DNA of 64,000 nucleotides from Massilia sp. HP4 (GCF_005222695.1 NZ_STGG01000064.1:124001-188000); one strand, 5' to 3'; positions 52,497 to 62,700 are shown, counted from the stretch's first letter. The notes: generated by a model from the letters alone, not told the origin. Program-made: numbers and translations.

Positions 52497-52512
52497 GCGT
52501 CGAGAGCACTCG

Positions 52513-53748
52513 TCAGAACAGCACGTTGGCGCTCAGTTGCACCATATTGGCGTCGAACTTGCCGGTGCCGAGTACGGGAGAACCGGTGCGCGCCTGGTAG
52601 GCGTAGCCGGCGATCACTTGCACCTTGGACCGAACCTGCCACAGCGCCCGCACGCTCGCCGTACGGATCGAGTCGCTCAGGTCGTTCGACCCGGGAAATA
52701 CGACGCGCGCCGTGTAGTCGCGTTGTTCGTAGGCGGCGCTGGCGTCGACCTTGATCCGGTCGGTCGCGGCCCAGGTCGCCTGCAGGCTGGCGCCCTTGTT
52801 CAGGGTGGTGCTGACGCTCGGGCTTTCGATCGGCGCGAACTCGCGCCAGACGGACGCGCTGTAGCTGATCTTGCCCTGCGGCGTGTACAAGGCGGTGATG
52901 CGGCCGTTGAAGCCGCTGGTACTGCCTTCGCCGTACGAGGGCTGGTCGCGGCTCACATAGCCGGCCAGCGCCTGCAGCGTGGTCGTCCCGCTGGCCAGCC
53001 ACTCGACGCGCGCCTTGAGTTCGTCTTGTGTGAAATCGTCGGTGAGCACGCTGCTATTGTAGGGACGCCGATACGGATACTCGCCCTTCACGCGCCGCGC
53101 GACGAGGCCGACCGAGCTGCCGCTTCTTGGCCTGTATAAAAGCTCGGCCTCAAGCGCTTTTTCGGTGCGGTTGTTGTAGCGCTGGGCCAGCAATTCATAG
53201 GTATATTTGTCGCGCGCGGCGCCGAGGCGCAGCTTCCAGCTCGGGTGCATCTTCCAGCCGGCATCGAACACCTGCCGGCGCTGCTGGCGCAGGTTGCGCT
53301 CGTCGCTGTCGAAGTCGGTGTACGGCGCCAGTGTCTTGATGTACAGCGCCTCGGCGCGGCCCTCGAACTTGTTGCCGGCTTCCCAGCGCCAGCTGGCAAG
53401 CAGGTCGCGCCCGTCGTAGTCGAGCTGGTCGAAGTGGTCGAACTTGACCTTGGACACCTTGGCCGTCGCCGCGATGCGCTGGCGGCCGAGCGTCCTGTTG
53501 TACACCACGCCGGCATCGAGCGTGCGGTAAGCATCGCTGCGCCGGCCGTCGAAGGGCTGCTCGTCGTCGGCGACGCGCAGCAGGTTGTCGTCATAGGTCC
53601 AACCGATGCCGCCGAGCAGTCGCATGCCCTCTTTTTGTGGCGCGTCTTTCGGCGCAGCCAGTGCCGGGAAAGAACACAAGACTGTCACCAGCGCAGCCAG
53701 GGTGCGATGGCGCTGCAGGTGCCGATGCAATGCTGGGTTGTGAGGCAT
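52513..53748 (-). CDS. epsL: EpsL-family outer-membrane exopolysaccharide biosynthesis protein
   Basis: 411 residues. The signal peptide ends FPALAAPK. The rest is amphipathic beta-strand sequence with alternating hydrophobic residues (GIGWTYDDNLLRVADDEQ, IKVDASAAYEQRDYTARVVF) and ends with FDANMVQLSANVLF, whose terminal Phe is the barrel-insertion signal. This pattern fits EpsL proteins of PEP-CTERM/exosortase exopolysaccharide loci, which are predicted beta-barrels. It probably takes part in export next to EpsE. It follows the CAAX-protease-related gene with a 36-bp gap. Confidence 0.9.
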   Translation of the reverse strand: MPHNPALHRHLQRHRTLAALVTVLCSFPALAAPKDAPQKEGMRLLGGIGWTYDDNLLRVADDEQPFDGRRSDAYRTLDAGVVYNRTLGRQRIAATAKVSKVKFDHFDQLDYDGRDLLASWRWEAGNKFEGRAEALYIKTLAPYTDFDSDERNLRQQRRQVFDAGWKMHPSWKLRLGAARDKYTYELLAQRYNNRTEKALEAELLYRPRSGSSVGLVARRVKGEYPYRRPYNSSVLTDDFTQDELKARVEWLASGTTTLQALAGYVSRDQPSYGEGSTSGFNGRITALYTPQGKISYSASVWREFAPIESPSVSTTLNKGASLQATWAATDRIKVDASAAYEQRDYTARVVFPGSNDLSDSIRTASVRALWQVRSKVQVIAGYAYQARTGSPVLGTGKFDANMVQLSANVLF

Positions 53749-53784
53749 GTTCTTTGCGTTCCCGGTGATGCTGCGCCGAAGGAA

Positions 53785-54510
53785 TTACCAGAACTGCCAG
53801 CCTCCGGTATGCAGCACCCAGGCGCCCAGCAATCCATTGGTGATAGCGTGGGCCAGTATCGGCGACCACAGCTTGCGGTGCCGCATATACAGCAAGCCGT
53901 AGGCGACGCCCGCCACAATGCCGGCCAGCCAAAGAGTGTGTTCGAATCCGAACAACACGCATGGAATCACGAAAGCCTTGAAGCCGATGCGAGCCGGATC
54001 AACCGATATGAAATTGGATCGTTCAACCCAGCGCATCAAGAAAGAACGCCAGAACAATTCTTCCATCACGGGCACGATCAGGGCGGCGCCGGCGATGCGG
54101 ATCGCGACCAGCAGCCAGTCGATCTCGCCATGCGTGCGCGGATCGTAGCCGGGGGCGCTGCCGATCGTCATCCAGGGGGCGTCGAGATTGACCCACAAGA
54201 CCAGCACCACGATGCCGGCGACGACGGCGACCAGCGCCTGCCTGAACGACAGCGCGAACTGGTGCAATTCCTCGTAGCCACGCCAGAACGCGAGCAACAA
54301 GGCCAGTACGGCGACGACCTGGACCGGATACAGCCAGCGCTGCTCGGCGCGGCCGACACCGAGCCGCTCGAGTATGTCGCCAAGGACAATGAACAGGATA
54401 TAGGTGCCGAATGGCAGGATGCGCGCCCAGGCGGCGCGGTTGAGCAAAGGTTCGTCGGCCGCGAGCGCGGCCGATGGAGCAACGGGGCGTGGATCCTTGT
54501 GTTCGGTCAT
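53785..54510 (-). CDS. CAAX prenyl protease-related (CPBP-type) membrane protein
   Basis: 241 residues from the ATG at 54510, with GAGGA upstream. Six to seven membrane helices are present. The CPBP catalytic motifs are visible: VMEELFWRSFLMRW (EE plus R), CVLFGFEHTLWLAG (FxxxH-like) and AHAITNGLLG (HxxxN). A family of this type is associated with exosortase systems and is sometimes fused to an exosortase. It may mature XrtB or PEP-CTERM proteins or act in immunity-like protection, which is unproven. It lies 32 bp after the uup-like gene and just before epsL. Confidence 0.88.
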   Translation of the reverse strand: MTEHKDPRPVAPSAALAADEPLLNRAAWARILPFGTYILFIVLGDILERLGVGRAEQRWLYPVQVVAVLALLLAFWRGYEELHQFALSFRQALVAVVAGIVVLVLWVNLDAPWMTIGSAPGYDPRTHGEIDWLLVAIRIAGAALIVPVMEELFWRSFLMRWVERSNFISVDPARIGFKAFVIPCVLFGFEHTLWLAGIVAGVAYGLLYMRHRKLWSPILAHAITNGLLGAWVLHTGGWQFW

Positions 54511-54542
54511 CTGTATCCTCACGCCCTAGCGGCAGGCGCCGC

Positions 54543-56459
54543 TTATTCGCCCCTGGCGCGCGCCTCGATACGTTCCCAGCGGTCGAGCGCGTCGAGCAGC
54601 AGGTCTTCGATCTCGGCGAATCGCGCATTGATGCGCTTGGCGTCGGCCGGGTTGGTCTTGTAGAAATCGGGTGCGTTCAGCTGCTGGGTGATCGCCGACT
54701 GCTCGTCCTCGAGGTTGGCGATCAGCTGCGGCAGCTCTTCTAGCTCGCGCTGCTCCTTGTAGCTCAGCTTGACCTTCTTGCCGGCCCCCTGGGCTGGCGC
54801 CTCGTCGACCTTGGCGGCGCTGGCCTTGGCCGCACCCGGCGCCGGCGCCTGGACGAGCGGGGCCGCGGCCTTCACGCGTTCCCAGTCAGTATAGCCGCCC
54901 ACAAATTCACGCCACTTGCCGCCGCCTTCGGCCACGATGACCTGGGTCACGACATTGTCGAGGAAAGTACGATCGTGGCTGACCAGGAAGACGGTGCCGG
55001 TGTATTCCTCAAGCAATTCTTCCAGCAGCTCGAGGGTGTCGATGTCGAGGTCATTGGTCGGTTCGTCCAGCACCAGGCAGTTGGCCGGCTTGGCGAACAG
55101 GCGGGCCAGCAGCAGGCGGTTGCGCTCGCCACCCGACAGCGACTTGACCGGCGAGCGTGCTCGTTCCGGCGAGAACAGGAAGTCGTTCAGGTAAGTCATC
55201 ACATGCTTGCGCTGGCCATTGATCTCGACCCAGTCGCTGCCGGGCGCGATGGTGTCGGCCAGGCTCGCCTCTTCGTTGAGCTGGGTGCGCATCTGGTCGA
55301 AATAGGCCACGTTCAATTTGGTGCCGAGGCGCACGGCGCCGCTGTCGGCGGTTTCTTCGCCCAGGATAATCTTGAGCAGGGTGGTCTTGCCGGCGCCGTT
55401 CGGGCCGATCAGGCCGACCTTGTCGCCGCGCATCAGGGTGCCGGTGAAATTGTCGACGATGACCTTGTCGCCATAGCGCTTCGACACGCCTTCGAGGTCG
55501 GCGACGATCTTGCCCGAGCGCTCGCCGGTGGCGACGTCCAGCTTGATCTGGCCCTGCTGGTCGCGGCGCGCGGCGCGCTGCAGGCGCAGCGCTTCCAGGC
55601 GCCGCACGCGGCCTTCGTCGCGGGTACGGCGTGCCTGCACACCCTTGCGGATCCACACTTCCTCTTGCGCCAGGAATTTGTCGAACTTGGCGTTCTCGAC
55701 TTCTTCATTGGCCAGCAGCTCGCGCTTGCGTTCCTGGTAGGTGGTGAAATTGCCCGGGAACGAAAGCAGGATGCCGCGGTCGAGTTCGATGATGCGGGTG
55801 GCGACATTGTCGAGGAAGCTGCGATCGTGGGTGATGAACAGGATCGAGCCGCGGAATTCGCGCAGCAGGCTCTCCAACCACTTGATCGAGGTAAAGTCCA
55901 GGTGATTGGTCGGTTCGTCGAGCAGCAGCACGTCGGGCGCCGACACCAGGGCCACGGCCAGCGCCACGCGCTTTTGCATACCGCCAGAGAGCGTGCCCAT
56001 CTTCGCGTCGCCCGCCAAGTTCAGACGTCCCAGCGTGGTCTCGACCTTGTTCGCCAGGTTCCAGCCATCGGTGGCGTCCAGCCTGGTCTGCAGCACGTGC
56101 ATGCGATCCATCAGCGCGTCGTCGTCGCCCTGGCCGAACTTGCCGGTCAGTTCTTCATATTCGGTCAGCATCGCCTGCTGGTCGCCCATGCCGAGCGCGA
56201 CCACGTCGAATACCGTCATTTCCGGATCGAACACAGGTTCCTGTTCAACATAGGCGATGCTCACGCCCTGCTGCATGACGAGCAAGCCGTCATCGAGTTT
56301 GAAACGGCCCGAGATGACCTTCAGGAGCGAGGATTTGCCGGTGCCGTTACGGCCGATGAGACCGACGCGCTCGCCGGTTTCCAGCGAAAAATCGGCGTGG
56401 TCGAGCAGCGGGACGTGGCCGAAGGCCAGTTGCGCGGAAGAGAGGGAGATGACAGCCAT
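54543..56459 (-). CDS. uup: ABC-F ATPase, Uup-like
   Basis: 638 residues from the ATG at 56459; the frame extends upstream but the family starts here (MAVISLSSAQLAFGHVPLLD). Two ABC domains: Walker A in LIGRNGTGKSSLLK and LIGPNGAGKTTLLK, signature TLSGGMQKRVALA and KSLSGGERNRLLLA, Walker B in LLLDEPTNHLD and LVLDEPTNDLD. The linker (about 240-330) is charged. A C-terminal coiled-coil domain (about 555-638), KLSYKEQRELEELPQLIANL, distinguishes Uup from other ABC-F proteins. It is a soluble protein that acts on ribosomes or DNA-related processes, not a transporter. It is unlikely to be part of the polysaccharide pathway despite its position. Confidence 0.94.
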   Translation of the reverse strand: MAVISLSSAQLAFGHVPLLDHADFSLETGERVGLIGRNGTGKSSLLKVISGRFKLDDGLLVMQQGVSIAYVEQEPVFDPEMTVFDVVALGMGDQQAMLTEYEELTGKFGQGDDDALMDRMHVLQTRLDATDGWNLANKVETTLGRLNLAGDAKMGTLSGGMQKRVALAVALVSAPDVLLLDEPTNHLDFTSIKWLESLLREFRGSILFITHDRSFLDNVATRIIELDRGILLSFPGNFTTYQERKRELLANEEVENAKFDKFLAQEEVWIRKGVQARRTRDEGRVRRLEALRLQRAARRDQQGQIKLDVATGERSGKIVADLEGVSKRYGDKVIVDNFTGTLMRGDKVGLIGPNGAGKTTLLKIILGEETADSGAVRLGTKLNVAYFDQMRTQLNEEASLADTIAPGSDWVEINGQRKHVMTYLNDFLFSPERARSPVKSLSGGERNRLLLARLFAKPANCLVLDEPTNDLDIDTLELLEELLEEYTGTVFLVSHDRTFLDNVVTQVIVAEGGGKWREFVGGYTDWERVKAAAPLVQAPAPGAAKASAAKVDEAPAQGAGKKVKLSYKEQRELEELPQLIANLEDEQSAITQQLNAPDFYKTNPADAKRINARFAEIEDLLLDALDRWERIEARARGE

Positions 56460-56599
56460 GATCGATGTGCGGCCCGGCGTGCGAACTGGTCGCTGGCGCC
56501 GGCGAATGCGTGAGTTGATTGAATAAGGCGCACATTGTACCGACTGGACCGCCTGCGAGGTCAATTCTCACATCATCCAGGGACGTGCTGCGGAGGGAA

Positions 56600-56674
56600 T
56601 GGTATCGCCAGCAGGAATCGAACCTGCATCTAACCCTTAGGAGGGGCTTGTACTATCCATTGTACGATGGCGAC
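56600..56674 (-). tRNA. tRNA-Arg (anticodon CCT)
   Basis: 75 nt on the minus strand. The acceptor GTCGCCA pairs with TGGCGAT, and an encoded CCA ends at 56600. The anticodon stem AGCCC/GGGTT encloses the loop CTCCTAA, giving anticodon CCT (reads AGG). The T arm CAGGTTCGATTCCTG is canonical. It sits between the uup-like gene and the MarR gene; tRNA 3' ends are common integration targets, but no integrase or repeat of its end was seen in the window. Confidence 0.95.
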
Positions 56675-56745
56675 ACGCGGTGCGAATTGTACCAGTCGCC
56701 GCCATGATCTGTCAGCTCGGCAACGCAATACCCGTCACTTCACCG

Positions 56746-57267
56746 TTACTCAGGATCGTCCACCCGCAAACACCGCTTCATGGTCGACAACAACGCCACC
56801 ATGCTCGCCTTGTCCTCACCCGGCACATCCGCCAGCATCTCCTCGATCCAGCGCTCATGCACCGCCGCCATCTCGGCAAACGCCTTTCTACCCGCCTCCG
56901 TCAGCTTGACCGCCGACGCCCGCCGGTCCCGCGCATCCTGCACCCGCACCACCAGCTCCTCGCGCTCCAGCTGATCGGTAATCCCGGTGATATTCCCCCC
57001 AGTGACCATCATGCGTCGCGACAATTCCCCCATCCTCAGCCCGTCCGGGTGCCGCTCAAGCTGCGCCATCAGATCGAACCGCGGCAAGGTGATCCCGAAG
57101 GTAGTGCGCAAGCGGCTGCGGATCTCGTTCTCGATCCGCGTCGTACACGACAGCATGCGCAGCCACAATCTCAGCGACTGGTGATGTTCGTCCGTCAGGC
57201 GGCTTTCCAGGTCCAGCTCATCCGCCGCTCCATCTTCGGCAGTCCTCATGCGCCTGTCGTCATCCAT
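56746..57267 (-). CDS. MarR-family transcriptional regulator
   Basis: 173 residues from the ATG at 57267, with GAGGA upstream; an upstream TTG overlaps the ligase stop. The winged helix-turn-helix (about 55-130) shows TLPRFDLMAQLERHPDGLRM, GELSRRMMVTGGNITGITDQ and LEREELVVRVQDARDRRASA, with the wing motif DxRxxxV. It sits 8 bp after the ligase gene, so the two form an operon that the regulator probably represses itself. A 14-bp AT-rich palindrome upstream of the ligase start is a candidate operator. The ligand may be an aromatic acid or its CoA ester (inference). Confidence 0.92.
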   Translation of the reverse strand: MDDDRRMRTAEDGAADELDLESRLTDEHHQSLRLWLRMLSCTTRIENEIRSRLRTTFGITLPRFDLMAQLERHPDGLRMGELSRRMMVTGGNITGITDQLEREELVVRVQDARDRRASAVKLTEAGRKAFAEMAAVHERWIEEMLADVPGEDKASMVALLSTMKRCLRVDDPE

Positions 57268-57275
57268 GCAAGTCC

Positions 57276-58904
57276 TCAAACCGCTTCAGTGCGTAATTTA
57301 AACCGTTGCAGTTTACCGGTTTCGGTCCGCGGCAGTTGTTCCTTGAACAGTATCGCGCGCGGGTATTTATACGGCGCGATCTGGCCCTTCACGAATTCCT
57401 GCAGCTGCTGCGCCAGTGCTTCCGACCCAATATGACCGCTGCGCAGCACGACATGCGCCTCGACCAGCTGCCCGCGCTCGGGATCGGCCCGCCCCACCAC
57501 CGCGCATTCGGCCACCGCCGGATGGTGCAGCAGCGCTTCCTCGACCTCGGCGCCGGCGATGTTGTAGCCGGCCGAGATGATCATGTCGTCGGTCCGCGAG
57601 CGATAATAAAAATAACCGTCGGCGTCCATCTCATAGGCGTCGCCGGTCAGGTTCCAGCCATCTTGCACATAGTTGCGCTGGCGTTCGTCGGCCAGGTAGC
57701 GGCAGCCGGTCGGCCCCTTCACCGCCAGCCGGCCGATCACGCCCGGCCCCACCGGCCGCCCCTCGGCGTCGAGGATGCAGGCCTGGTAGCCCGGCACCGG
57801 CTTGCCGGTGGCGCCGGGCCGAACGTCGTCGCCCGCACTCGAGATGAAGATGTGCAGCAGCTCGGTCGCGCCGATGCCGTCGATCATGGCCAGCCCGGTC
57901 GCCGCTTGCCAGGCCTCGCGCGTCGCCACCGGCAGCGCTTCGCCGGCCGACACGCTGGCGCGCAGGCTCGACAGGTCGAAGCGCCCTGCCTGCGTCGCCA
58001 TCTGCCGGTAGAAGGTCGGCGCCGTGAAGCATACGGTGGCGCGGTGCTCGGCAATCGCCGCCAGCAGGGTCTCGGGGCTCAGGCGCTCGACCAGCACGCC
58101 GGCCGCGCCCACGCGCAGCGGGAACAGCAACAGGCCGCCCAGGCCGAAGGTAAACGCCAGCGGCGGCGTGCCGATGAAGACGTCGTCCGCTTGCGAGCGC
58201 AGGATGTGGCGCGGGAAAGAGTCGCAGATCGCCAGCACGTCGCGATGGAAATGCATGGTCCCTTTCGGGATGCCCGTGGTGCCCGAAGTGAAGCTGATCA
58301 GGCAGACGTCGTCGGCGGCCGTGTCGGCGGCGGCGAACGGCTCGCCATGGCGCGCCATGCGTGCTTCCAGCGCATCCGGGGCGGGATCGTCGAACACCAC
58401 CAGCGGCACCGGCAAGTCCAGCGCCTCGACTTCTTCCACCAGCGACCCGGCGCACAGCACCGCGTTCACGTTTGCCTTGTCGGCGATCGCCTTCAGTTCG
58501 CGCGCGCGCAGCAGCGGCATGGTCGGCACCGCGATGCAGCCGGCCTTGATCACGCCCAGGATGCAGGCTGCCATCGACGGGCAGTTGGCGCCGCGCACCA
58601 GCACCCGGTTGCCGGTGGCCAGGCCCAGGTCGTGGCGCAGCACGTGGGCGATGCGGTCGACGCGCGCCAGCAGCTCGGCATAAGCCAGCTGCTCGCGCGC
58701 GCCGATCAGCGCCGTGCGTCCGCCCCAGCCGCGCTTGACGGCGCTGTCGAGCAGTTCGGCGACGCAGTTCATGCGCGCCGGGTAATGCAGCTCAGGCAGG
58801 TCGAACAGGAATGCGGGCCAGGTCGCCAACGGCGGCAGGTTGGCGCGGGCAAAGCCATCCGTGTGGCCGGACGGGGACAGCGTTGCGAAGGTGACGTCGT
58901 TCAT
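57276..58904 (-). CDS. Benzoate-CoA ligase-family enzyme, 2-aminobenzoate-CoA ligase-like
   Basis: 542 residues. The AMP-binding signature is CLISFTSGTTGIPKGTMHFH (near 210). Other adenylate-forming motifs are GIGATELLHIFIS, YVQDGWNLTGDAYEMDADGY, YRSRTDDMIISAGYNIAGAE and PRTETGKLQRFKLR (catalytic Lys). The N-terminal pattern LPELHYPARMNCVAELLDSA matches the 2-aminobenzoate/benzoate-CoA ligase group. It would activate an aromatic acid to its CoA thioester; anthranilate is plausible but not proven. No ring-oxidation genes are in the window. It is co-transcribed with the MarR regulator. Confidence 0.88.
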   Translation of the reverse strand: MNDVTFATLSPSGHTDGFARANLPPLATWPAFLFDLPELHYPARMNCVAELLDSAVKRGWGGRTALIGAREQLAYAELLARVDRIAHVLRHDLGLATGNRVLVRGANCPSMAACILGVIKAGCIAVPTMPLLRARELKAIADKANVNAVLCAGSLVEEVEALDLPVPLVVFDDPAPDALEARMARHGEPFAAADTAADDVCLISFTSGTTGIPKGTMHFHRDVLAICDSFPRHILRSQADDVFIGTPPLAFTFGLGGLLLFPLRVGAAGVLVERLSPETLLAAIAEHRATVCFTAPTFYRQMATQAGRFDLSSLRASVSAGEALPVATREAWQAATGLAMIDGIGATELLHIFISSAGDDVRPGATGKPVPGYQACILDAEGRPVGPGVIGRLAVKGPTGCRYLADERQRNYVQDGWNLTGDAYEMDADGYFYYRSRTDDMIISAGYNIAGAEVEEALLHHPAVAECAVVGRADPERGQLVEAHVVLRSGHIGSEALAQQLQEFVKGQIAPYKYPRAILFKEQLPRTETGKLQRFKLRTEAV

Positions 58905-58941
58905 GAATGATCCCGGTCGCGTGACACTCGGCGCTTGGACA

Positions 58942-58977
58942 GTTGCTCAAGCAACAAGGGATACTTTAAATCTAAAG
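58942..58977. promoter_or_regulatory. Candidate MarR operator and second palindrome upstream of the ligase gene
   Basis: CTTTA-AATC-TAAAG at 58964-58977 is a 14-bp AT-rich palindrome of the size MarR proteins bind, 60 bp upstream of the ligase ATG. A second perfect one, GTTGCT-CA-AGCAAC, lies at 58942-58955. Their position between the probable promoter and the gene fits autoregulation. Confidence 0.45.
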
Positions 58978-59030
58978 CAATGCATCGGCAAGCGGATTCG
59001 TGGCCGGTCTTGTGCCCGCTCGTCCCGGCG

Positions 59031-59726
59031 TCAACCACCCGCCGCGCGCCCGGCCTGGCGCGCGACCGCCGCGCTGGCGGTCGCCAGCGCCGCAGCCACC
59101 TCGTCGGGCCCCGGAGACCTCGTCCCGGCCACCTTGGCCAGCGCGGCCGCCGCAGCGTACAGGCCCAGCGTCTTGCAGCCCTCGCGCAGGCGGTTCAGGC
59201 GCGCCTCGGCGCCCTCGTCGCTCGCCGGCGATTCGCGCATGGCCACCTGCAGCTGGCGCGCCAGGCCGTCGAGGTAGAGTCGCAGGCGCGCGTGGTCGAT
59301 GCCGAGCCGGCGCGCCACCTCGTGCGGCGCTTCGTCCGGCGTCTCCTGCACCGCGGCGGTCGAAGGGAAGAGGCGCTCGAACTGGGCGCGCACGTCTTCC
59401 TGGCGGAACGGCTTGACGATGTAGCCGCTGGCGCCCAGCGCCGCCGCTTCGTCCAGGGTGGCGCCGTCCGAGGCCGCCGAGACCAGCACGAAGGGCAGTT
59501 CCGCCGTCGCCGCATTGGCGCGCACCCGCTGCAGGAGCTCGAGCCCAGACATGTGCGGCATGCGCAGGTCGCAGAACACGATGGCGGGCCGCAGGCCGGC
59601 TTCCAGCTGGCGCCAGGCGTCGGCGCCGTCCTCCGCTTCGAGGATCGCGTGACTGCCGCAGCTGTCGACCAGATGCATCAGCATCATGCGCGCCACGATG
59701 TCGTCGTCCACTACCAGCACCTTCAT
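59031..59726 (-). CDS. Response regulator with uncharacterised C-terminal helical region
   Basis: 231 residues from the ATG at 59726 (GGAGAG upstream). The receiver domain (about 1-122) has the acidic pocket in VLVVDDDIVARMMLMHLVDS, the phospho-acceptor Asp in IVFCDLRMPHMSGLELL (near 53), Ser/Thr in LVSAASDGA and Lys in GYIVKPFRQEDV. The remaining 100 residues are Ala-rich and helical (LRLYLDGLARQLQVAMRESP) with no recognisable DNA-binding or enzymatic motif. It lies 63 bp downstream of the hybrid sensor kinase stop and is its likely partner. Confidence 0.9.
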   Translation of the reverse strand: MKVLVVDDDIVARMMLMHLVDSCGSHAILEAEDGADAWRQLEAGLRPAIVFCDLRMPHMSGLELLQRVRANAATAELPFVLVSAASDGATLDEAAALGASGYIVKPFRQEDVRAQFERLFPSTAAVQETPDEAPHEVARRLGIDHARLRLYLDGLARQLQVAMRESPASDEGAEARLNRLREGCKTLGLYAAAAALAKVAGTRSPGPDEVAAALATASAAVARQAGRAAGG

Positions 59727-59789
59727 CAACTCTCCGCCAGTTCAGTCAAGACCTGCATTATAGGCAGGCGTTACAGGATCAGCTTATTT

Positions 59790-62700
59790 CTACTGCCGCT
59801 GGAAGGTATCCAGCAGCGCGTGCAGCTGCGGCAGGCCGGCGCGCAGGCGCGCGTGGTCGCCGGCGTCGGCCGCCGCTTCCAGTTCGGCGCACAGCGCCTC
59901 GAGCGCCGGTTCGCCCAGGTGGCCGGCGCTGCCGCGCAGGCCGTGCAGGATGCGGCCGGCCGCATCCAGGTCGTCGGATGCGATCGCCGCCGCCAGCTCG
60001 CGGCGGCGGCGCGGCAGGTCGGCGCCGAAGGCCGCGCGCAGGCGTGCCGCCAGCGCTGCGCCATGCGGGGCCGCAGGGGCGGCCGGCGCCGCCGGCGCCT
60101 CGTCGAAGGTCACGTCGAACATCGCATCCAGCGCCGCCATGGCCTGGGCGCGGCTGTCCTGGGCACGGTCCTCGGGCGATGCTTGCGCCGGCATCGGATC
60201 GAGCGGCACGCCGCGCTGCAGCTGGCGCTCGATCGCGCGTGCCAGCTGCAGGTGCAGCGCCGCCTCGTCGATCGGCTTGGTCAGGAAGGCGTCCATCCCG
60301 CAGGCCAGGTAGCGCGTGCGGTCCTCGTCGCTGGCGTTGGCGGTCAGCGCCACGATCATCACGTGCTGGTCCAGCACCCGCGCCTCGGGCGAGCCGCCGG
60401 CGCGGATCAGGCGGGTGGCGCTGGCGCCGTCCATCTCGGGCATGCGGCCGTCCATCAGCACCAGGTCGTAGCGCCTGCGGGCGCAGGCGGCCACCGCCTC
60501 CACGCCGTTGTCGACGATGTCGATCTCGTGGCCCATCTCCTCCACCATCAGGCGCGCGATGATCTGGTTGGTCGGGAAGTCCTCGGCACACAGGATCCGC
60601 AGGCGATGGCTATGCGGCGCGCGCGGCGCGTGCTCGACGTGGGCCGGTTCGACGCCGTCCGGCAGCGGCAGCAGCACGCTGAACACGCTGCCCTTGCCTT
60701 CTTCGCTGTTGACGCCGATCGTGCCTTTCATGAGTTCCACCAGTTGGCGGCAGATCGCCAGGCCCAGGCCCGTGCCGCCGTAGCGGCGCGTGGTGGTGGT
60801 GTCGGCCTGCTCGAATTTCTGGAACAGGCGCGGCAGCGCATCGGCCGGGATCCCGATGCCGGTGTCGCGCACCGTGAAGCGGATCATGTGCATGCCCGGC
60901 GGGCGGTCCTGGTCGTCCGGCCGGCATTCGACGTGCACCGTCACGCTGCCCGACCTGGTGAACTTGAAGGCATTGCCGATCAGGTTGACCAGCACCTGGC
61001 GCAAGCGGGTCGGGTCGCCCACCAGGTAGCGCGGCACGTCCTCGTCCACCTGCACCGTGAATTCCAGGCTGTGGCCGGCCGCCTGCTGCTGGAACAGGCT
61101 GGCCACGCTGCGCATCTTGTCGTGCAGGTCGAAGTCGATCCGCTCGACGGTCAGCTTGCCGGCCTCGATCTTCGAAAAGTCGAGCAAGTCGTTGATGATC
61201 GCCAGCAGCGCCTCGGCGTTGGCCTGGCCGCGCAGGATCTGCTCGCGCGTATTGTCCCTGAGCGCCAGGTCGCGCAGCGCGAAGCCGAGCATGCCGATCA
61301 CACCGGCCAGCGGGGTGCGCATCTCGTGGCTCATATTGGCCAGGAATTCGGACTTCTGGCGCGTCGCGTCCTCGGCGCGGTCCTTCGCGTGGCGCAGGAA
61401 TTCCTCGTTCTCCTGCAGCGCGCGGTAGGCGCGCGCCAGCTCGTTGCTCTGGTGGCGCCCGCGCCGCTCCTGCTCGCGCAATTCCCGGGTCTGCTGCTCG
61501 AGCATGCGGTTTTGCTGCTCGACCTGCTCGGTGCGCGCGCTGACCTGGTGTTCGAGCCGCTCCTTCTGGCGCCGCAGGCCGGCAAAGCGCAGGCGCAAGG
61601 CCCCGTAGATCGCGCCGCACACCAGCAGGATCATGCCGATCCGGGCCCAGGGCGTGCCCCAGGGCGGCGGCTCGATGGTCAGCGCCAGCGCCGCCACGTC
61701 CTCGCTCCACACCTCGTCCTTGTTGGCGGCGCGCACCCGGAACACATAGGTGCCGGGATCGAGGTTGGTATAGGTGGCAAAGCGCTGGTCGGCGCCGGCG
61801 TTCACCCAACCCTCGTCGAAGCCGTCCAGGCGGTAGGCGAACTTGTTGCGCTCGGGCGCGGCGAAGTGCAGCGCCGCGAATTCGAGGGTGATCACGGCGG
61901 CGTCGGCCGGCAGGGTCACTGCGCTGGCGTTCTCGATCGGTCCCGGCAAGAGGCCCGGGAAAGCCTGCTCCAGCGGGCGGTTGTATACCTGCAGCCCGGT
62001 GATCATGGGGCGCGGCGCGATGCTGTTGTCGCGGATCGCGCGCGGGTCGAACGCCGTGATGCCGTTGAAGCCGCCGAAATACAGGGTACCATCGCTGGTC
62101 TTCAACACTGCCGCGTCGAAGAAGGCGCCCTCGGTGATGCCGTCGGCCGCCGTGTAGCTGCGCCAGCGCCCGCTGGCCGGATCGAAGCACGAGATTCCGC
62201 CCGAGGTGCTGGCCCAGATGCGGCCGTCCTGGTCTTCCACGATGGCGGCCACCGAATCGTCGACCAGGCCGTCGCGCGTCGTAAAGCGGGTAAAACTCAG
62301 CGCGCCGTCCTGGCCGGTCACCATGCGGTTCAGTCCCACCGCGGTGCCGATCCAGATGTCGCCGCGGCTGTCTTCCATCAGGTGGTGCACCTCGTCGTGG
62401 CTGATGCTGTTGGGGTCGAAGTCGTCGTGCCTGAAGTGGCGGAAGCGCCCGCTGGCGCGGTCCAGCAAGTCAAGGCCGGCAAAGGTGCCGACCCAGAAGC
62501 GGCCATGCCGGTCTTCCAGCATGGGCCGCGCGACATCGTCCGACAGGCTGGTGAATTTCGAGGGATCGTGGCGGTAGCTGGTCACGGCGCGGGTGACCGG
62601 ATCGAGCCGGTGCATGCCGCCGCGGGTGGTGATCCAGATGCTGCCGGCGCGGTCCACCAGCATCGAGCGCACATTGTTGGCGTCGGCGTCGCCCGGCAGC

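Noticed and set aside
56600-56674. Genomic-island integration at tRNA-Arg
   Set aside because: No integrase gene or repeat of the tRNA 3' end was found within the window.
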